DNA of 64,000 nucleotides from Amaranthus tricolor (Eukaryota; Streptophyta; Magnoliopsida; Caryophyllales; Amaranthaceae). The notes under the pieces are model-generated. The model did no database searches. It was not told the DNA's origin and saw only the letters and a list, made by a program, of their open reading frames with translations. Position numbers and translations under genes: made by a program. Numbering within the stretch: the first letter of the stretch is position 1; every line of letters starts with the position of its first letter. The stretch covers positions 19,903,036 through 19,967,035 of the forward strand of contig NC_080056.1 of assembly GCF_026212465.1 (NCBI RefSeq), written 5' to 3'. Below are positions 11,622 to 24,043 of the stretch, piece by piece.

Positions 11622-12515
11622 TACGCAACGATCAAGCTAACGATCTTAAACAATCGCTTTTTGGGAGGCAACCCAACTCTGGTATGTTTTTGTGTATATT
11701 CACTTTTATTTTTTGTTTTTGTTTTCATTATGTAACATATTTTATATAGCATGCTTGTACTAAGTTGATGGATGCAAGATTTGATAGTTGGGTTGTTCAT
11801 TATATGCATAAAAATGAGAATCTGCACAACTGATGCTGCAGGGTCGAGCAAAGGGGTATTTCAAATACAACATTGCACTACAGGTACTTTAATTCAGCTG
11901 AAAAAAATCTGCTCGACCAGCCGAGCAAGAATGGCTCGGGTCGTGCGATGCGCAGGCATATGCAGTGAAGCAGGGTATTTGCTCGACTTGTTGAGCAACC
12001 CTTCATTATATCGCTCGACCACTCGAGCAACTTACCTTTTTTTTTCCAGAAGCATCAACAGCAAAACAGAAAGTCAAAAAACAAAACCTGTACTTCGCTC
12101 GACAGGTCGAGCAAGCTCGCTCGGGGCGAGCGAGATGAAGATTCTGACAGAATCGTGTTTAAAACTAGATTTGCTCGACTAAAAACTCATTTCTCACTCG
12201 AGAAATATCATTTCCTCCTACTTTCTCTCACTAAAAGCTTAAACCCTAAGCCCTAAAATCCTTCAATCCTTCTACATTTACTCATCAACAACAACATTCA
12301 CTCTTCAAACTTATCAATCACATCCACACTGTTCCATTCTAATCAACATCCATAAAAAATTAGGGTTTATAGGATTGAGGTAAAAGTAGTTAAATTCTTC
12401 AGGATTTGAGTTTTTATTTGCTTTCTACTAATTAATCTTTGCTTTTTAGTAGAGATTTTGTGTTCTTTGCTTGTTTAATCTTTGTTTTAGGAATATCATC
12501 AACCAAAATAAGCTA
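11622..12515 (+). other. Spacer between integrase and extra ORF with GCTCGA palindromes
   Basis: Non-coding. From about 11842 to 12175 it holds six or more GCTCGACC/GGTCGAGC half-palindromes of the same type as in the LTRs (for example 11911-11945, 11980-11995, 12011-12028, 12096-12133). Then comes a C/T-rich leader. A TTTTAG acceptor-like site at about 12485-12490 lies 26 bases before the ORF start, as expected if the downstream ORF is expressed from a spliced message. Confidence 0.6.
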
Positions 12516-14029
12516 ATGGCACCAAGGAGGCAAAGGAGGAGGGAAAGGACTCCATCACCACAAAGAGTTGAACCTGACGAGGACAACCCCAACATAAGTT
12601 TTAGGAATGAAGACCAACGAGATAAGTTTCAAAATCTCAAAGAAAGGCCCATCATTCCTACTAGGTTTGTTTGTGCTAATGTGCTTAAAAACCTAGGATT
12701 AGTTGAGTATGCTATGCATTTTTTTTTAGAGCAATAGGCATGGGTTTTATGTTCAATATGCATAGAGAAACATACCCTGAGTTGGTCCTCGAGTTCTTAA
12801 GTTCATTGAGCATAACACAAGATGACTTTGGAGAAACCTCATTGTATTTTAGGATAGATGGAATTGAGCAGCAGCTCACTACGGTTGAGCTTGCTGATTT
12901 ATTTGGTCTGAACGACAAGGGGGGAAGATTAGACTATGAACAACACCCTTCCCAAATTTGGCCGTTAGTATCAGGAGAACACTTGACCAACCTGCAGAAT
13001 TTAGTTTTGAAAAAGGTTCATCACCCTGTTATCAGGATTTGGCTCGAGTTCATGGCTTTCACCATCACAGCCAAATCTGAGTCCAATAAGGCCAATAGTA
13101 ACGATTTGATTATTTTAGGCTCATTCCTCCGCCTTGAATGGGGTTTTACCTTTAACCTACCTAGACTCTTAGTCCACACATTCCGCCATACTATTAATCG
13201 ACCTAACATTGTTCGAACACCGATACAGTTTGGCGGACTCATCACCCAAATTGCTATGCATTTTGGTTGGAAAGGAGAAGGGGTACTACCTAGAGAGGCC
13301 ACCACCATCAGCATGACCCACTTAGTTCAATCTAAGTGGCTAGAGCTTTCAAATGGTCAAACATGGTGGAAATTTCATGACCGACAAATAGGTATCCCTC
13401 TCCCCACCCAAGCTCTTCCCGACTTAATCCCAAACCGTCCCACCTATCTCTTTGAACCAGAAGGGCAGGTACCTAACCCTCTAGCAGTGGAAAGGCAACC
13501 ACCTCAGGCTTTCCACAATCAGTACTCCCGTCGGAGACGAGGCGGCTCTTCTTCTGCAAACGAGGAACATCGCCCCTCACCTGCATATGAGCACGGAGGC
13601 CCATCCTCTAACTACGAGTTTGGTGGCACCTTTCATGCAGCTCCTCTACCCCCACCTTCACCCCATCATACTGACCCTGATCTCATCTTGGCCTCTTTAC
13701 AGCGCTTACACCTGCGTATGGACGACTTTGATAAGCGGTTTGACCGGATAGAGGCGCAACAAAGCCGGATCGACTAATTCATGGTCGATTACCAGCGAAA
13801 CCGATATTTGGTATACGACCATCATTATCGGCAGGGGCATATCGCCCCCAATCATTTGCACCCATCGTGGTACACACCGCCACCAGGTGATTTTTGTCAT
13901 GTTTACGGTTCCACGGGGGACGGTAGTACATCTTTTTGTCCTGGAGCACAGGAAGAGGGAGATGATGATGAGGAAGATAATGATGAGGGAGATGAAGAGG
14001 ATGAAGAAGAAGATGAGAGTGACGATTAG
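12516..14029 (+). pseudogene. Athila ORF-1-type protein in the envelope position
   Basis: The probable start is the ATG at 12516 (MAPRRQRRRERTPSP), a basic Arg-rich N-terminus. The frame is lost at a run of T at about 12719-12727, goes on open from 12740 to 13777, meets one TAA at 13775-13777 and stays open in phase to 14029. Key stretches are FLSSLSITQDDFGETSLYFRIDG, VELADLFGL and KVHHPVIRIWLEFM. These resemble the Arabidopsis Athila ORF-1 family, whose function is unknown. The end is very acidic (Asp/Glu run). No signal peptide or membrane segment is seen, so an envelope role is not supported by this sequence. Confidence 0.75.
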
Positions 14030-14942
14030 AGTCCTCACACCTTCTCTAATGCCCTTTTGTCGCATTGAGGACACTACTTAGTTCGGCTTGGGGAAGGTGT
14101 TGTGTTTATGGTCTCCTTTGGTTCTTGTTGTGTATATATGCATGCTTTCATTGATTTTCTTTCTGTTTTATTACTTTTGTAGTTTAGATTACTATTTTCT
14201 TTATTAATTATGTTTTCGATGCCTTGAATCACATTCATGCACATTTTTGATCTTCAGTAGCTAACTTGATTTCATTTTAGGCCATATTCTTAATCTATAT
14301 ATGATACCTTGGCAAGTTTAGATTATTTCTTCTAATTTTTTTTTTTTGATTTGCAATCCTGTGGACCTTGAGTTTTCAAAACAAAAGTTGAGCATTGATT
14401 TGGTTTGTAGCACCGCTTTTGGGTATTTGTGGACATATTTTGAACCCGTGAGTACTTATGGAACCCTTACCATGCATTCACGTAAATTAATGAGATTGTG
14501 AATTTATAGCGCACTAGGCATGACTTGAAGGACTTGGGTATTATATGGATCTAGTTGCAAGTTTGGATCGAGCTTATTCCTTTTCTTTCTTACGCTCTTG
14601 TTAACCTACATTATACCCCACTTTCTTTCATATCTCTTTCGAGCAATTCATTTTCTTTTGTATCCCTTCGTTTTCACCTTCATCTCTAACTCTTTAGCAT
14701 ACTAGTTTGTTTGGTTGATGGTATGTTGGTAGTTGTTTATCACACTTGGCTTGAGTTTTTAGCTTGCATTTGTCTTTTTATATTTTCTTGAAGTCACCAC
14801 TTGCATATATCATGGTGATATTTCAATTTTAGACACAGTTGTATAAATTTAGTTGGTATTGTACGACTCTAAAAGTCCCTTGACTTTACTACCCGCTTTT
14901 GGTAGTGTAGTGTTTGTTTTTATATCATCTTTGTTTTTATAT

Positions 14943-15111
<169 letters not shown>

Positions 15112-15767
15112 CAGAAAAAAAAGAAGTTAAAAATTTTATAGAAAAATATTAGTTGTTAATATATGCCAAATTGTGTGAAACCATGGGTCATTTTGGTTTG
15201 ATCGGGTTAACTAACTAGTTATGCTACCTCTTTTTATAACTTTACCCTTTCTTACCCTTTCTACATTTCATCTTAATCTAACCTTTTCCAATTCACCTCT
15301 TTTAGGTCGATCCACCTACTTCTAGTGAAGTCTTAGCCTTTGAGTCCTCGAGTACCGAGGTGTGAAACTGACACATCTCTATTTAGAGGCTCACATCACT
15401 TTGAGCCATAGGATGAGGGAATGAGTGTAACTTTAAACACTTGAGTATGGTTGTTCATCTTGGCTAATATAATCGAAAGTGAGGTCCACTTATACCCATT
15501 GTGATTGGGGAGTCATAGACTCAATATGGTGAGGCCATTGCTTGACAACTTGTTTTGAGAATAATTTGTAGAACAGGAACACACTTCAAACTTTTTAGTA
15601 TTGATAATCATAGCTTTCTAATCTATCATACATCTTTTGACAAATTGTGGCTTACGTGTTCATGACTATAGCTGTTGTTAGATCATTCATGTGCATTTAT
15701 GATTGATTCTCGATTTTCTATTCTCTTATTGATAATGCATTGCTTGCTTAAGGACAAGCAAAGGTCT

Positions 15768-15781
15768 GGCTTGGAGGAGTT
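15768..15781 (+). other. Polypurine tract of the Athila-type element
   Basis: GGCTTGGAGGAGTT sits directly before the 3' LTR and follows GACAAGCAAAGGT. This is the position and context of the Athila plus-strand primer, which is usually GGGGGAGT; here it is mutated. Confidence 0.7.
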
Positions 15782-17680
15782 TGTTAGCTACATTTTATCT
15801 TTGTTTTCACCCCTATAAGTGGCTTGTTTAGCGTGAGGAAACTGCATGTTATCGCATTAGTTGCTTTGGTATTTTATTTCATTTCAGGATCTAATCATCT
15901 ACACCGAGAACAACCTAGCCCTTTGGTTGCATACATTGCTCACCTAAACACCGAGGGCTCAAAGAAGTGAAATATCATGAGCCAAGCCACAAGAACAAGC
16001 CAAAAAGAAGCCAATAAAGATCCACTCGACCAAAATAGGCTCGAGCCAAGGTGCCTCGACCAGCATTGCTTAAGTCAGAAGCTCAGATTTACACATTTGA
16101 CGCTCGCTTGACCAGTCTAGCAAGTTGGCTCGGGTAGAGCAAAATGCATTCACATTTCCAAAAACTTCTGATCAACAGCAGGATTTTATTCAGGAGCACA
16201 GTACATCCGCTCGACTGGTCAAGCACAATGGCTCAGGTCGAGCAGAGCTGAACTTTACACTCTGTCCAATTTTTGAAATTTCTGATGTTAAACCTGATTC
16301 GCTCGGGTCAAGCGAAATGGGTGGCAACAATATTTGTGATCTTTTTAAAAGCATTATTCGAGGTCCAATTATATTTGTTGCTTCTAATTGCTGCTGCAAA
16401 GACTGCCAACCATCCTATCCTATCCACTAGAGTGGCACCCCCCCTCCTACAACCTAGGGGTGGTGGAGCAATCATGAAACGACCACCCCCACTAGTTTTT
16501 GAAGCCTATAAATAGAGAAGAGAAGAAGGAGCTTTAATCTCAGTTTTCACCTTTCATCTTGAGTAATTTATGTATTCTTCATAGATTTGCTTTCATTTCA
16601 ATTAAGAATTAGTGTTAGCATAATTTCTCTTTCAATTCAATCTAGTATTTTCACTTTCCAAATACAATCTTTACTTAATCCTTTATTGTAATGTTTTGCA
16701 TCTTGGGATTCTTCAACCATTTATGTACTATTATTGAAGCTTTTGGAAGGTATTACTTTGAATCATCAATTTATCTTGTTCATCCTTAGATTGAGCTCAA
16801 AAGAGTAACTTTTATCCTTGCTTATATTGTTTTCAATTCATGTCACTTAGTTCCTTTGATTATTTGCTTTAGTTTCATATATTCAAGCTAGTAGTTCTTA
16901 ATCTTATATTGCTTTCATCTCTTTAAGATACTCTAGCTTAATTTATTCATCTATAATTCATGACTTGTTGCAGTCTACAATTTCAATATGAGTATGAGTG
17001 AGTAGTTTGTTTTGGCTTAGGCTAGGCATTAGCACCATGAATGTAGTTTGAATTGCTTTCTTTACCTTTGGTTTGGTTGTGTTTTTTTTGGTTTAAGATG
17101 GATTTTGCTATCATGTTGTAGTGTCGTTGAATTGAGGGCGAGAGTCGATTTTTAACGATAATCTATACTTAAAAGTTAAGACATCTCAATGAGAATAGGT
17201 ACATGATTTGATCGGAAATGTTAAATGTGTGCATCATGTCTTAAATTGTGCTTAGCTCCATGAGAATAGCTAGTTGAGTATGGTTAGAAAGCTTTTGTTG
17301 CTCGAGAGAGAACATTAGTAATTATGATACGTTCTTCCCCACAAAAAAATATCCATAACCTTAGGTTAATGTTTAGTAAACACTACTTTAGTGAGAAAGC
17401 CTAGCCTATGCCTCTTAGTTTATTGATCATTTTATCCTTGCTTTTAATTCATTGTATCCTTATTTACTTTTATGATTTGTTTTCATTAAGTATTTTTCAT
17501 TGTTTGTTTTAATTATTTCTATCTCCAAACATCATATTTATACGTTTTCGAAAACACTAATCGATTGAGAAACTATTAACTTAACCCCTACTCGTTGTGG
17601 ATTTGACCCGTACTTGCCAACGTACTACGCTACGCCGTGCACTTGCGGTATTACTATTGAAGGACATAAAGTCCCGATCA
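15782..17680 (+). repeat. 3' LTR of the Athila-type element
   Basis: 1899 bp, same ends and TATA box (16507-16514) as the 5' LTR. Several GCTCGA motifs present in the 5' copy are mutated here at CpG (for example CTTGACCAGTCTAGC near 16107), and about 30 bases of the motif cluster near 16295 are missing. It is followed by the target duplication CCTCA at 17681-17685. Confidence 0.92.
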
Positions 17681-17685
17681 CCTCA

Positions 17686-17826
17686 TAACTTCAGCTTCAA
17701 CATTTTCGTCCCTCTATCCAACAAATTTGTCAATCCTAGGTCTACCTTGTTGGGACTGTATTCCCTTTAAATTCTTCTAAAAAATTTTGGTTATTGTTAT
17801 TGTTATCTTTACAAGCAAGAATTTAA
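17686..17826 (-). mobile_element. Continuation of the minus-strand gypsy relic beyond the Athila insertion
   Basis: A short stretch that continues the host sequence interrupted at 4264, proven by the flanking CCTCA duplication. It should lie upstream of RT in the minus-strand element (protease or gag end), but no motif is readable. The junction with the plus-strand element at about 17827 is abrupt. Confidence 0.45.
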
Positions 17827-18011
17827 CATGCATTTTAGCGGCGATAGCTTAAGGTTATTAAGGATGATGATCTTGGAATTGTATATCACCCTAGGAAGGC
17901 GAACAAGTTGGCTTGTCTTTTGAGGGAGGAGACCAAGAGTGTCCGTGAATGCCAATATATTTGTACGTTGGGAGTTTTATCGTGACATGCAGAGTTTGGG
18001 ACTATAAATTT
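17827..18011 (+). pseudogene. RNase H/connection fragment of a second, plus-strand Tekay-like element
   Basis: Reads LKVIKDDDLGIVYHPRKANKLACLLREE in one frame, equivalent to the family's usual YHPGKANVVADALSR block at the RNase H end. It is cut at 18011 by the long-LTR element. The rest of the same host element resumes at 26800. Confidence 0.7.
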
Positions 18012-20512
18012 TGAAATAGACTACATTTAATAAAGTTTAATTATAAGTTTATTATCCATCTCATATTTTCGTGAGTATGAGTATGAAGTTGAGTCACCGT
18101 AATTTCGCCACGTAAGTTATGACTCATTACGTTAACTCCTTAATTATAAACCCTTATACTCATCCATTTCCCTTCCTCCCTCACACTGGACTCACTCATT
18201 CTCCATCTCCTTCACGGTTCAGTAACAGCCCCAGCACCACCAGGCCATGCCTCCATCGTAGCCACCCGCAAACACACACTCCTCCTCCCCTGCAGCAGCC
18301 GTGACCCCCAAGCAGCAGCAGCCACGTTTTGTGGCTGTTTCCACGGCAGCAACAGGCGTCTAGGCCCAGGACCACCACCGGGTCCCTTGGGCTGACCTGT
18401 GTCACCACACCACCATACACTCTTTCCTCTTCCTTCAATGGTGATTGAGGTAATCTACAAGCTATACCATTTAAGTATTAATTGAATGTTTTAAAGTAGT
18501 TTGGTATTTGTGGATTCAATTTGGGGTTTTTAAATCAAATTTAAGCATCAACTTGAATTTAATTAGTGTACATGAGTTTAATTAGTAATTGGGTTCTTGC
18601 TAGTGTTGATTAGTATTGGTTATTTGGGTTATTTGATTTCTAGTATAAAACTTGGTATTGTGGATTTTGAAATTTCAGTTTTGAAATTGAGCTTTCTGTT
18701 TTGGCTGTTTTGGGGATGGTTCTGATTGTTTTTGGGTTCTTATGTCTGCTTGAGATTTGTAGAACTTTGAGTCACGGTCGTGTGGGCACTTGAATCGCCC
18801 CGAGATGAGTTCGTATGAGGAAGTTATGTCCAAAATACGAGTAGACTGTCATAAAGATCGACGATGAGGTTCCGTTTTGTTCTGTCCGAATTGCGTTGCT
18901 GTTTTTGAAATAGTTAGATTCGTTTTGGGGTTTTAGTGTCTTCATGAGATTTGTAGAGCTTCGAGTCGCGATCATGTGGGCACTTGAATCGCTCCAAAAT
19001 GAGTTTATATGAGAGAGTTATGTTCACAATAGTGAAATACTAGCAGACTGTCTTGAAAATCCATAACGAACCTTCTGTTTTGGCTATTTTGGGATAGTTC
19101 TAATTGTTACTGGGTTTTAGTGTCTTAATAAGAATAGTAGAGCTCTTAGTAACGGTCGCGTAGCCACTTAAGTCGTCTCATTTGGTTTTCGTATGAGTGA
19201 GTTATGCCTTTTTTAGTAAGAGGTGTCCTAAAACCATTACGGGATTCCTAATTTGGGATCAAGAGATATGGAAATTAATTGGATTAATTGGATAATTAAA
19301 TATTTTTGGATGAAGTATTTGATTCTGTTGAGACTTGTTGATTGTAGGAAGAACAATGACCTTTGTGTTTAATCAAATACATTCTAATAGATTAAGGGTC
19401 TTGGTGTAACCTTAAATCCTTGTGAATCTTGATATGTAAATATGGGATGGATGGACATTGAATTTACGAAATTGGAGGAACATGGTTGTTTATAAGAAAG
19501 TATTGGGTAATTGATATTCTTGAATCGACTGTGAGATTTTAAAGGTTAGAATGCTAGCATAGCTCTTGGTTAAGCTGCGGTCTTAGGAGGAAATGCAATG
19601 AGTCATATGAACCTAGTTTTTAGTATCGAACGCTTTGTTGTGATGTTACGTTTGTTATGCTTCAGGAGGCGACGTCATCGAGGAATCATTCTAGCTGATA
19701 GCCGCGAATCGATCATGGCTTTTTGAAGCGTCTTTTTGGTGAGTAGTAGCAATCCCTTAAAGGGTCTGGCCAGGCTACTTTCTTGAAAATAAACTTTTTA
19801 CTAAAGCTCTTTTGAATTGGAAATTGTTGAGACAAATGTTGTTGTGAATGCTTATGCTGATATTATGACATGGTCATTGGATCGGGCTTGCGAGCTGGTC
19901 ATTGACGGAGATGAGGAACATTGTTCCCTACACCCTGTTTTTTTGAAACGAATTGTCATTGAAATATTGACTAGCTTCACCCGAGAGCGACATAGCCTTA
20001 GAGCTATGGGGGCACCTCTCAAACTAAACTCCCTGTGCGCACATAGATCTAGGAAACTGATGTTTCTTTTAAACCATTGTTTTGAATTGTTGTGTTTAAT
20101 TGTTTTGGATTGTTGCTTCTCACTCAGTTTAATCTGATTCCTTGTTGTTTACATCTTTTAGCTGATTACAGATCGGATCCGGTCGGGAATAATCGGGTTA
20201 GCAATGTTAATGAGAGTGTTAAGGATGTCCTTTTGAGCTGATACCGTGGAAGCTTATAGTTTGTATTAGGAATTTGTTTAATGTATATTAGTTCTGATTA
20301 GTTCTGATTATGTTAATTATAATGGACTCGTAGTGAGTTGTATGGTTACTTTATGTTTAGATTAGATATTTGGTTTGAGATTTAGCTGTGTTGGTTTCGT
20401 AATAGAGCTGGTGATTCCTTTGCCCAGGTTTTGGGATATGATTTAAGTTTCTTGGGAAATAATCCCCGTGATGACCCTGTTTACCCAGTCAACGGTAAGT
20501 CAGGTTGTTATA
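18012..20512 (+). repeat. 5' LTR of the long-LTR element (with a 259-bp deletion)
   Basis: Matches 24044-26799 but lacks the block equivalent to 24087-24345. The deletion ends fall in two TATTA copies. It contains three diverged tandem repeats of roughly 190 bases at about 18670-19240, built around GTGGGCACTTGAATCG and GAGTTATG motifs. Confidence 0.88.
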
Positions 20513-20514
20513 AT

Positions 20515-20526
20515 TGGTATCAGAGC
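20515..20526 (+). other. Primer binding site (initiator tRNA-Met type)
   Basis: TGGTATCAGAGC starts two bases after the LTR end. This is the standard primer site of Ty1/copia and many chromoviral gypsy elements. Confidence 0.88.
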
Positions 20527-22190
20527 CAACCCACGACCATGGCTAATTCTTAGGGTTAGTTTATCTAGCGGGCATACAATCTTGGGAGTAAGGAAAAAAA
20601 AAACGTGACTTGAGGATTTAGATGTTTAAGATAAGAGATAGGAACAAAAGTGAATATGATTGTGGAATTAACCTAGGTGTTTGAGTTAGTCTTGTTTTCT
20701 TAGAAATGTAGGATGTGAGGTGTGAGGATTACGGGGTAAAACGGGAAACCGCTCTTAACGATTGATCGCGACGGCAAGAAGATTCAGTTCGATGATGCAA
20801 CGTTTGAATTTGTTTTCTGATGATGCCAATGTCTTGTTGCTTATCATAGTTCCTTGTCAATTATCGTTTTAGTAGCTAGAATAGTATGTCCTAAGATTGC
20901 GAATCGTTTCATCTTGTTGCTAGCCCTTTTCTATCAGCTTTTGTTTGTCGATCAATGAGTATGATTATAGTTTAGTGCACGAAAGCAAGGTTATATAGTT
21001 GTATAATATCGATAGTGTTCGGTTGTAAGTGAGTTGAACTTTGAGAATGTCTGTGACATTGTAGGAGATTTAGTGAAGACAAAGTACTTGAAGCCATCGA
21101 GATAGAAAAGTCTATGATAAGAGCATATGATAATTTTCAAAGCCTAGTGATTGAGTTGCATACGGTGCTCATATGTTGGTGTAAACGATGATTTTTTTTT
21201 AATGTTATTAGACCATGTCATATATTATAGTTTGTTTGGATATTGGAGCTTATAGATTTATTAGAGTTATTGGAAAATCGTGTGATTATCATTTAGAATG
21301 AACAAAGTTTCTTTTGCTGGTTGGAAGAGCAAATATGACATAAGGATGGGATGTCATTCGTTAACATGAGGCTTTGTTAAGTATAATTGATGATATTAGT
21401 TGCAACCGCATATGTATGGATCTCAACGTAAATTACTTTAGAGTAGCTAGAGTTGTAAATTTTGTTTAACGAAAAGTTAAGGAAATACATTGCAAATATG
21501 AAAGTTTATGTTCAAAACCCTGGGTTAAGATAAATGAAGTATGTTGGATTCTCATATAATGGATAAAAGTAGAACTAGTCCCAAGGCTTGGCGTTTTATT
21601 GTTCATCATTGAGGAATATGTTTACTACTTTAGGTAAGTTAGGATTAGAAGTGTTTTATGAAAGTTTGGATGCAATGAAGTTTGGAATTTGACAACTATT
21701 ATTTGTTTGCGACAAATCATGTTGAGAAACTAAATTGGAACTAAGTCAGCATGAAAGCGAGACCTTTGCTGAAGGAAAAATTTGCATATGTCTTAGAGAA
21801 TTAATGGACTTAAGAGGAATTTTGTAGTGCTTTGAGATGCTATATTGTGAGGTAGATAGGTAGGAGGGTTTTTCGTCTAAAAATCTAAGGTATATTCGTT
21901 ATCTTGGGATTGTCTTACTAAATGTTTGTGTTGGAGTCAAAAATATGAAATAGGAATTTTGAATGTAGTTATATATTGAAGTGCAGGTAAATAACAAATT
22001 TATGATTTGAGGAGTAAGATGGTTATCATTCGATAAGGACAAATAAGCTTTGGGTTGCATGATGTTCTTATTAAAGGTTGTGTACATTAGTTGACTATGG
22101 TGGCGTAGCAATTTTGTGTATAGTGAGTAGTAGCTTATCGACTTGCATAACCAGCGTCTTTTAAGCGATTGCATGTCATGTTCCACGCAT
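20527..22190 (+). other. Non-coding interior of the long-LTR element
   Basis: AT-rich. No gag motifs or zinc knuckle, and no ORF worth keeping. Nothing else was recognised. Confidence 0.5.
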
Positions 22191-22199
22191 CTCAGCTGA

Positions 22200-22615
22200 G
22201 ACAACACTTTAGAGACAATTCACACGTTCTGCAGCCGAACAATTGACCTTGGATGACACCTTACAGTACGAGGAGACCCCCGTTCAGATCCTAGATAGGA
22301 AGGCGCGTGATACACGTTGAGGTAGTATAGCGCTTGTGAAGGTGCTATAGTCTAATCACGTTACCGAAAAAGCCACGTGGGAGGCAGTAGATGCCATGAG
22401 ACGCGATTATCCCTGGTTGTTTGCTTAGGCACTTCTATGTTTATCGCTTTATAGCTATTGCATCTCCTTAGTCTTTGTAAGTTAAGTTCGAGGATGAATT
22501 TCATTCTAAGTTGGGAGACATAGCTTTACGATATGTATGTTAGCTAGAGATTGGAATATATGTTGGAGACTTAGTTTAACTTCGAGGACGAAGTTTATTT
22601 CAAGTTGGGAAGAAT
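22200..22615 (+). pseudogene. Gypsy pol C-terminus (chromodomain region) fragment with two polypurine-like motifs
   Basis: The frame from about 22230 to 22428 reads LTLDDTLQYEETPVQILDRKA, then SNHVTEKATWEAVDAMRRDYPWLFA and a stop, the typical end of Tekay/Del polyproteins. It is followed by TTCGAGGATGAA...AAGTTGGGAGA at about 22487-22520 and TTCGAGGACGAA...AAGTTGGGAAGAA at about 22583-22613, both of which look like the 3' polypurine context of such elements. The second is directly followed by TGTAACATTCGGG, an LTR-like start. Confidence 0.7.
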
Positions 22616-24010
22616 GTAACATTCGGGAAAATTAATATTTTAAGACAAGTAAGTTTAAGAGAATTATCAGTGCGAGAATGATCCTAAATACACATGATAA
22701 AAAAAAAGTTATTTTTAAAAGATCTCAAAATTTCAACTTGAAATATATATATACTCGAGTCAAGTATTCTTGAAATTGTTTTCCAAAAGATATTATATAT
22801 ACTCGGATAACTGGCAAAAGGAGTTGAGGACCAAACTTATCAAGAATTGCGATGATGTTGTGCAAGAATGATTCGATGCAAAGAGTTTAAAAGAAACATT
22901 TTGGGAATATTGAAAGTTATGCGTTAATTGTGTGTTAAGATTGAAAATCTATAAAGGAATAAAGAATGTAGAAAAAGTATTTGTGACATGTTCAATTATG
23001 GGATGAGAAATTTTAATTAAGGGAAGTTTCGAAAGGAAACAAAGGTTAATAAAATTAATAGTAACTTAAAGTTATGTTGTAGTAAGTTTGATTGAATGAC
23101 CTATACGTGTTGAGGATAATGTAAAAATATAATTGAGAAAGCTTTCAACGGTTTTTAATGAATGAATGATAACTTTGGGACTCTATAAAGATTTTATTGA
23201 TGGTAAAATGTGAATTAAGAAAAAAGGGATCAATTGGAAGTTTAAAGAATACTTAAATTGTGAGAGGTTTGACTTTATAAGTAAGAAAATGTTTGGTTAT
23301 TGAAGGTTAAAAAAAAAAATTGGGATTGTATGAAACTATTAATGGTAAAACATGAGTATAATAGAATAATGGTTTAGAAAAAAAAATACGAATTTGAATG
23401 TCTAAAGGTTATTGAAGTTATTTCGGAGGAATTTGTTATGGAATTTGAAGTTTTAAGCGTTAAATGAAGATTAGGGTTATAAACGTTATAATTTGAAGTA
23501 AGTTGACAATGATCGAGTTTGAATTATTAAAAGTTGATAGAAAAATGATTGTGGATATCTTTAATGAATATGAGATTCAATAAATGACTTAAGGTATTCA
23601 TCTCAAAGTATCTCGGGAGTTATAAAAGTTTTAATTAAAAATTTAATTGTAATTGGGAAACAACAAGTAAGTTGATGATTTAATATCTCAAACTAAGGAT
23701 ATAAAAAGGTAGAAATGACCAAATATGTAATTAAAGGTATAAAAGATTTTGAAGTAAGGTGGTTGATTTAAAGTACATGTGAACGGTTCACGTAAAGTAA
23801 ATCGAGGTTGAAGTTTCAAATTTAAAGGTGGGGAGTAATTCAATTGAGGTTAGTTGTGTTACCAATATGTAATTCATCTTATGTGATTGAAAATTTATAG
23901 ATATAGTATGTCTTGAATCAAAGTTGGGGAGCAATTAAAGTTTATTTGGTTCTCATTTCACGAAATTCGAGTTATATATTATGAAGGATGATCAGAAGTG
24001 TAGGTATAAT
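22615..24010 (+). other. Possible LTR remnant inside the long-LTR element
   Basis: Begins TGTAACATTCGGG right after a polypurine-like tract and is AT-rich without ORFs, like a Tekay LTR. No second copy or end was found, so this is tentative. Confidence 0.3.
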
Positions 24011-24043
24011 TTCGGGGACGAAATTATTTTAAGTTGGGGAGAA

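Noticed and set aside
12516..14029. Envelope protein in the Athila element
   Set aside because: Position fits but there is no signal peptide, glycoprotein-like Cys pattern or membrane helix; sequence resembles the Athila ORF-1 family instead.
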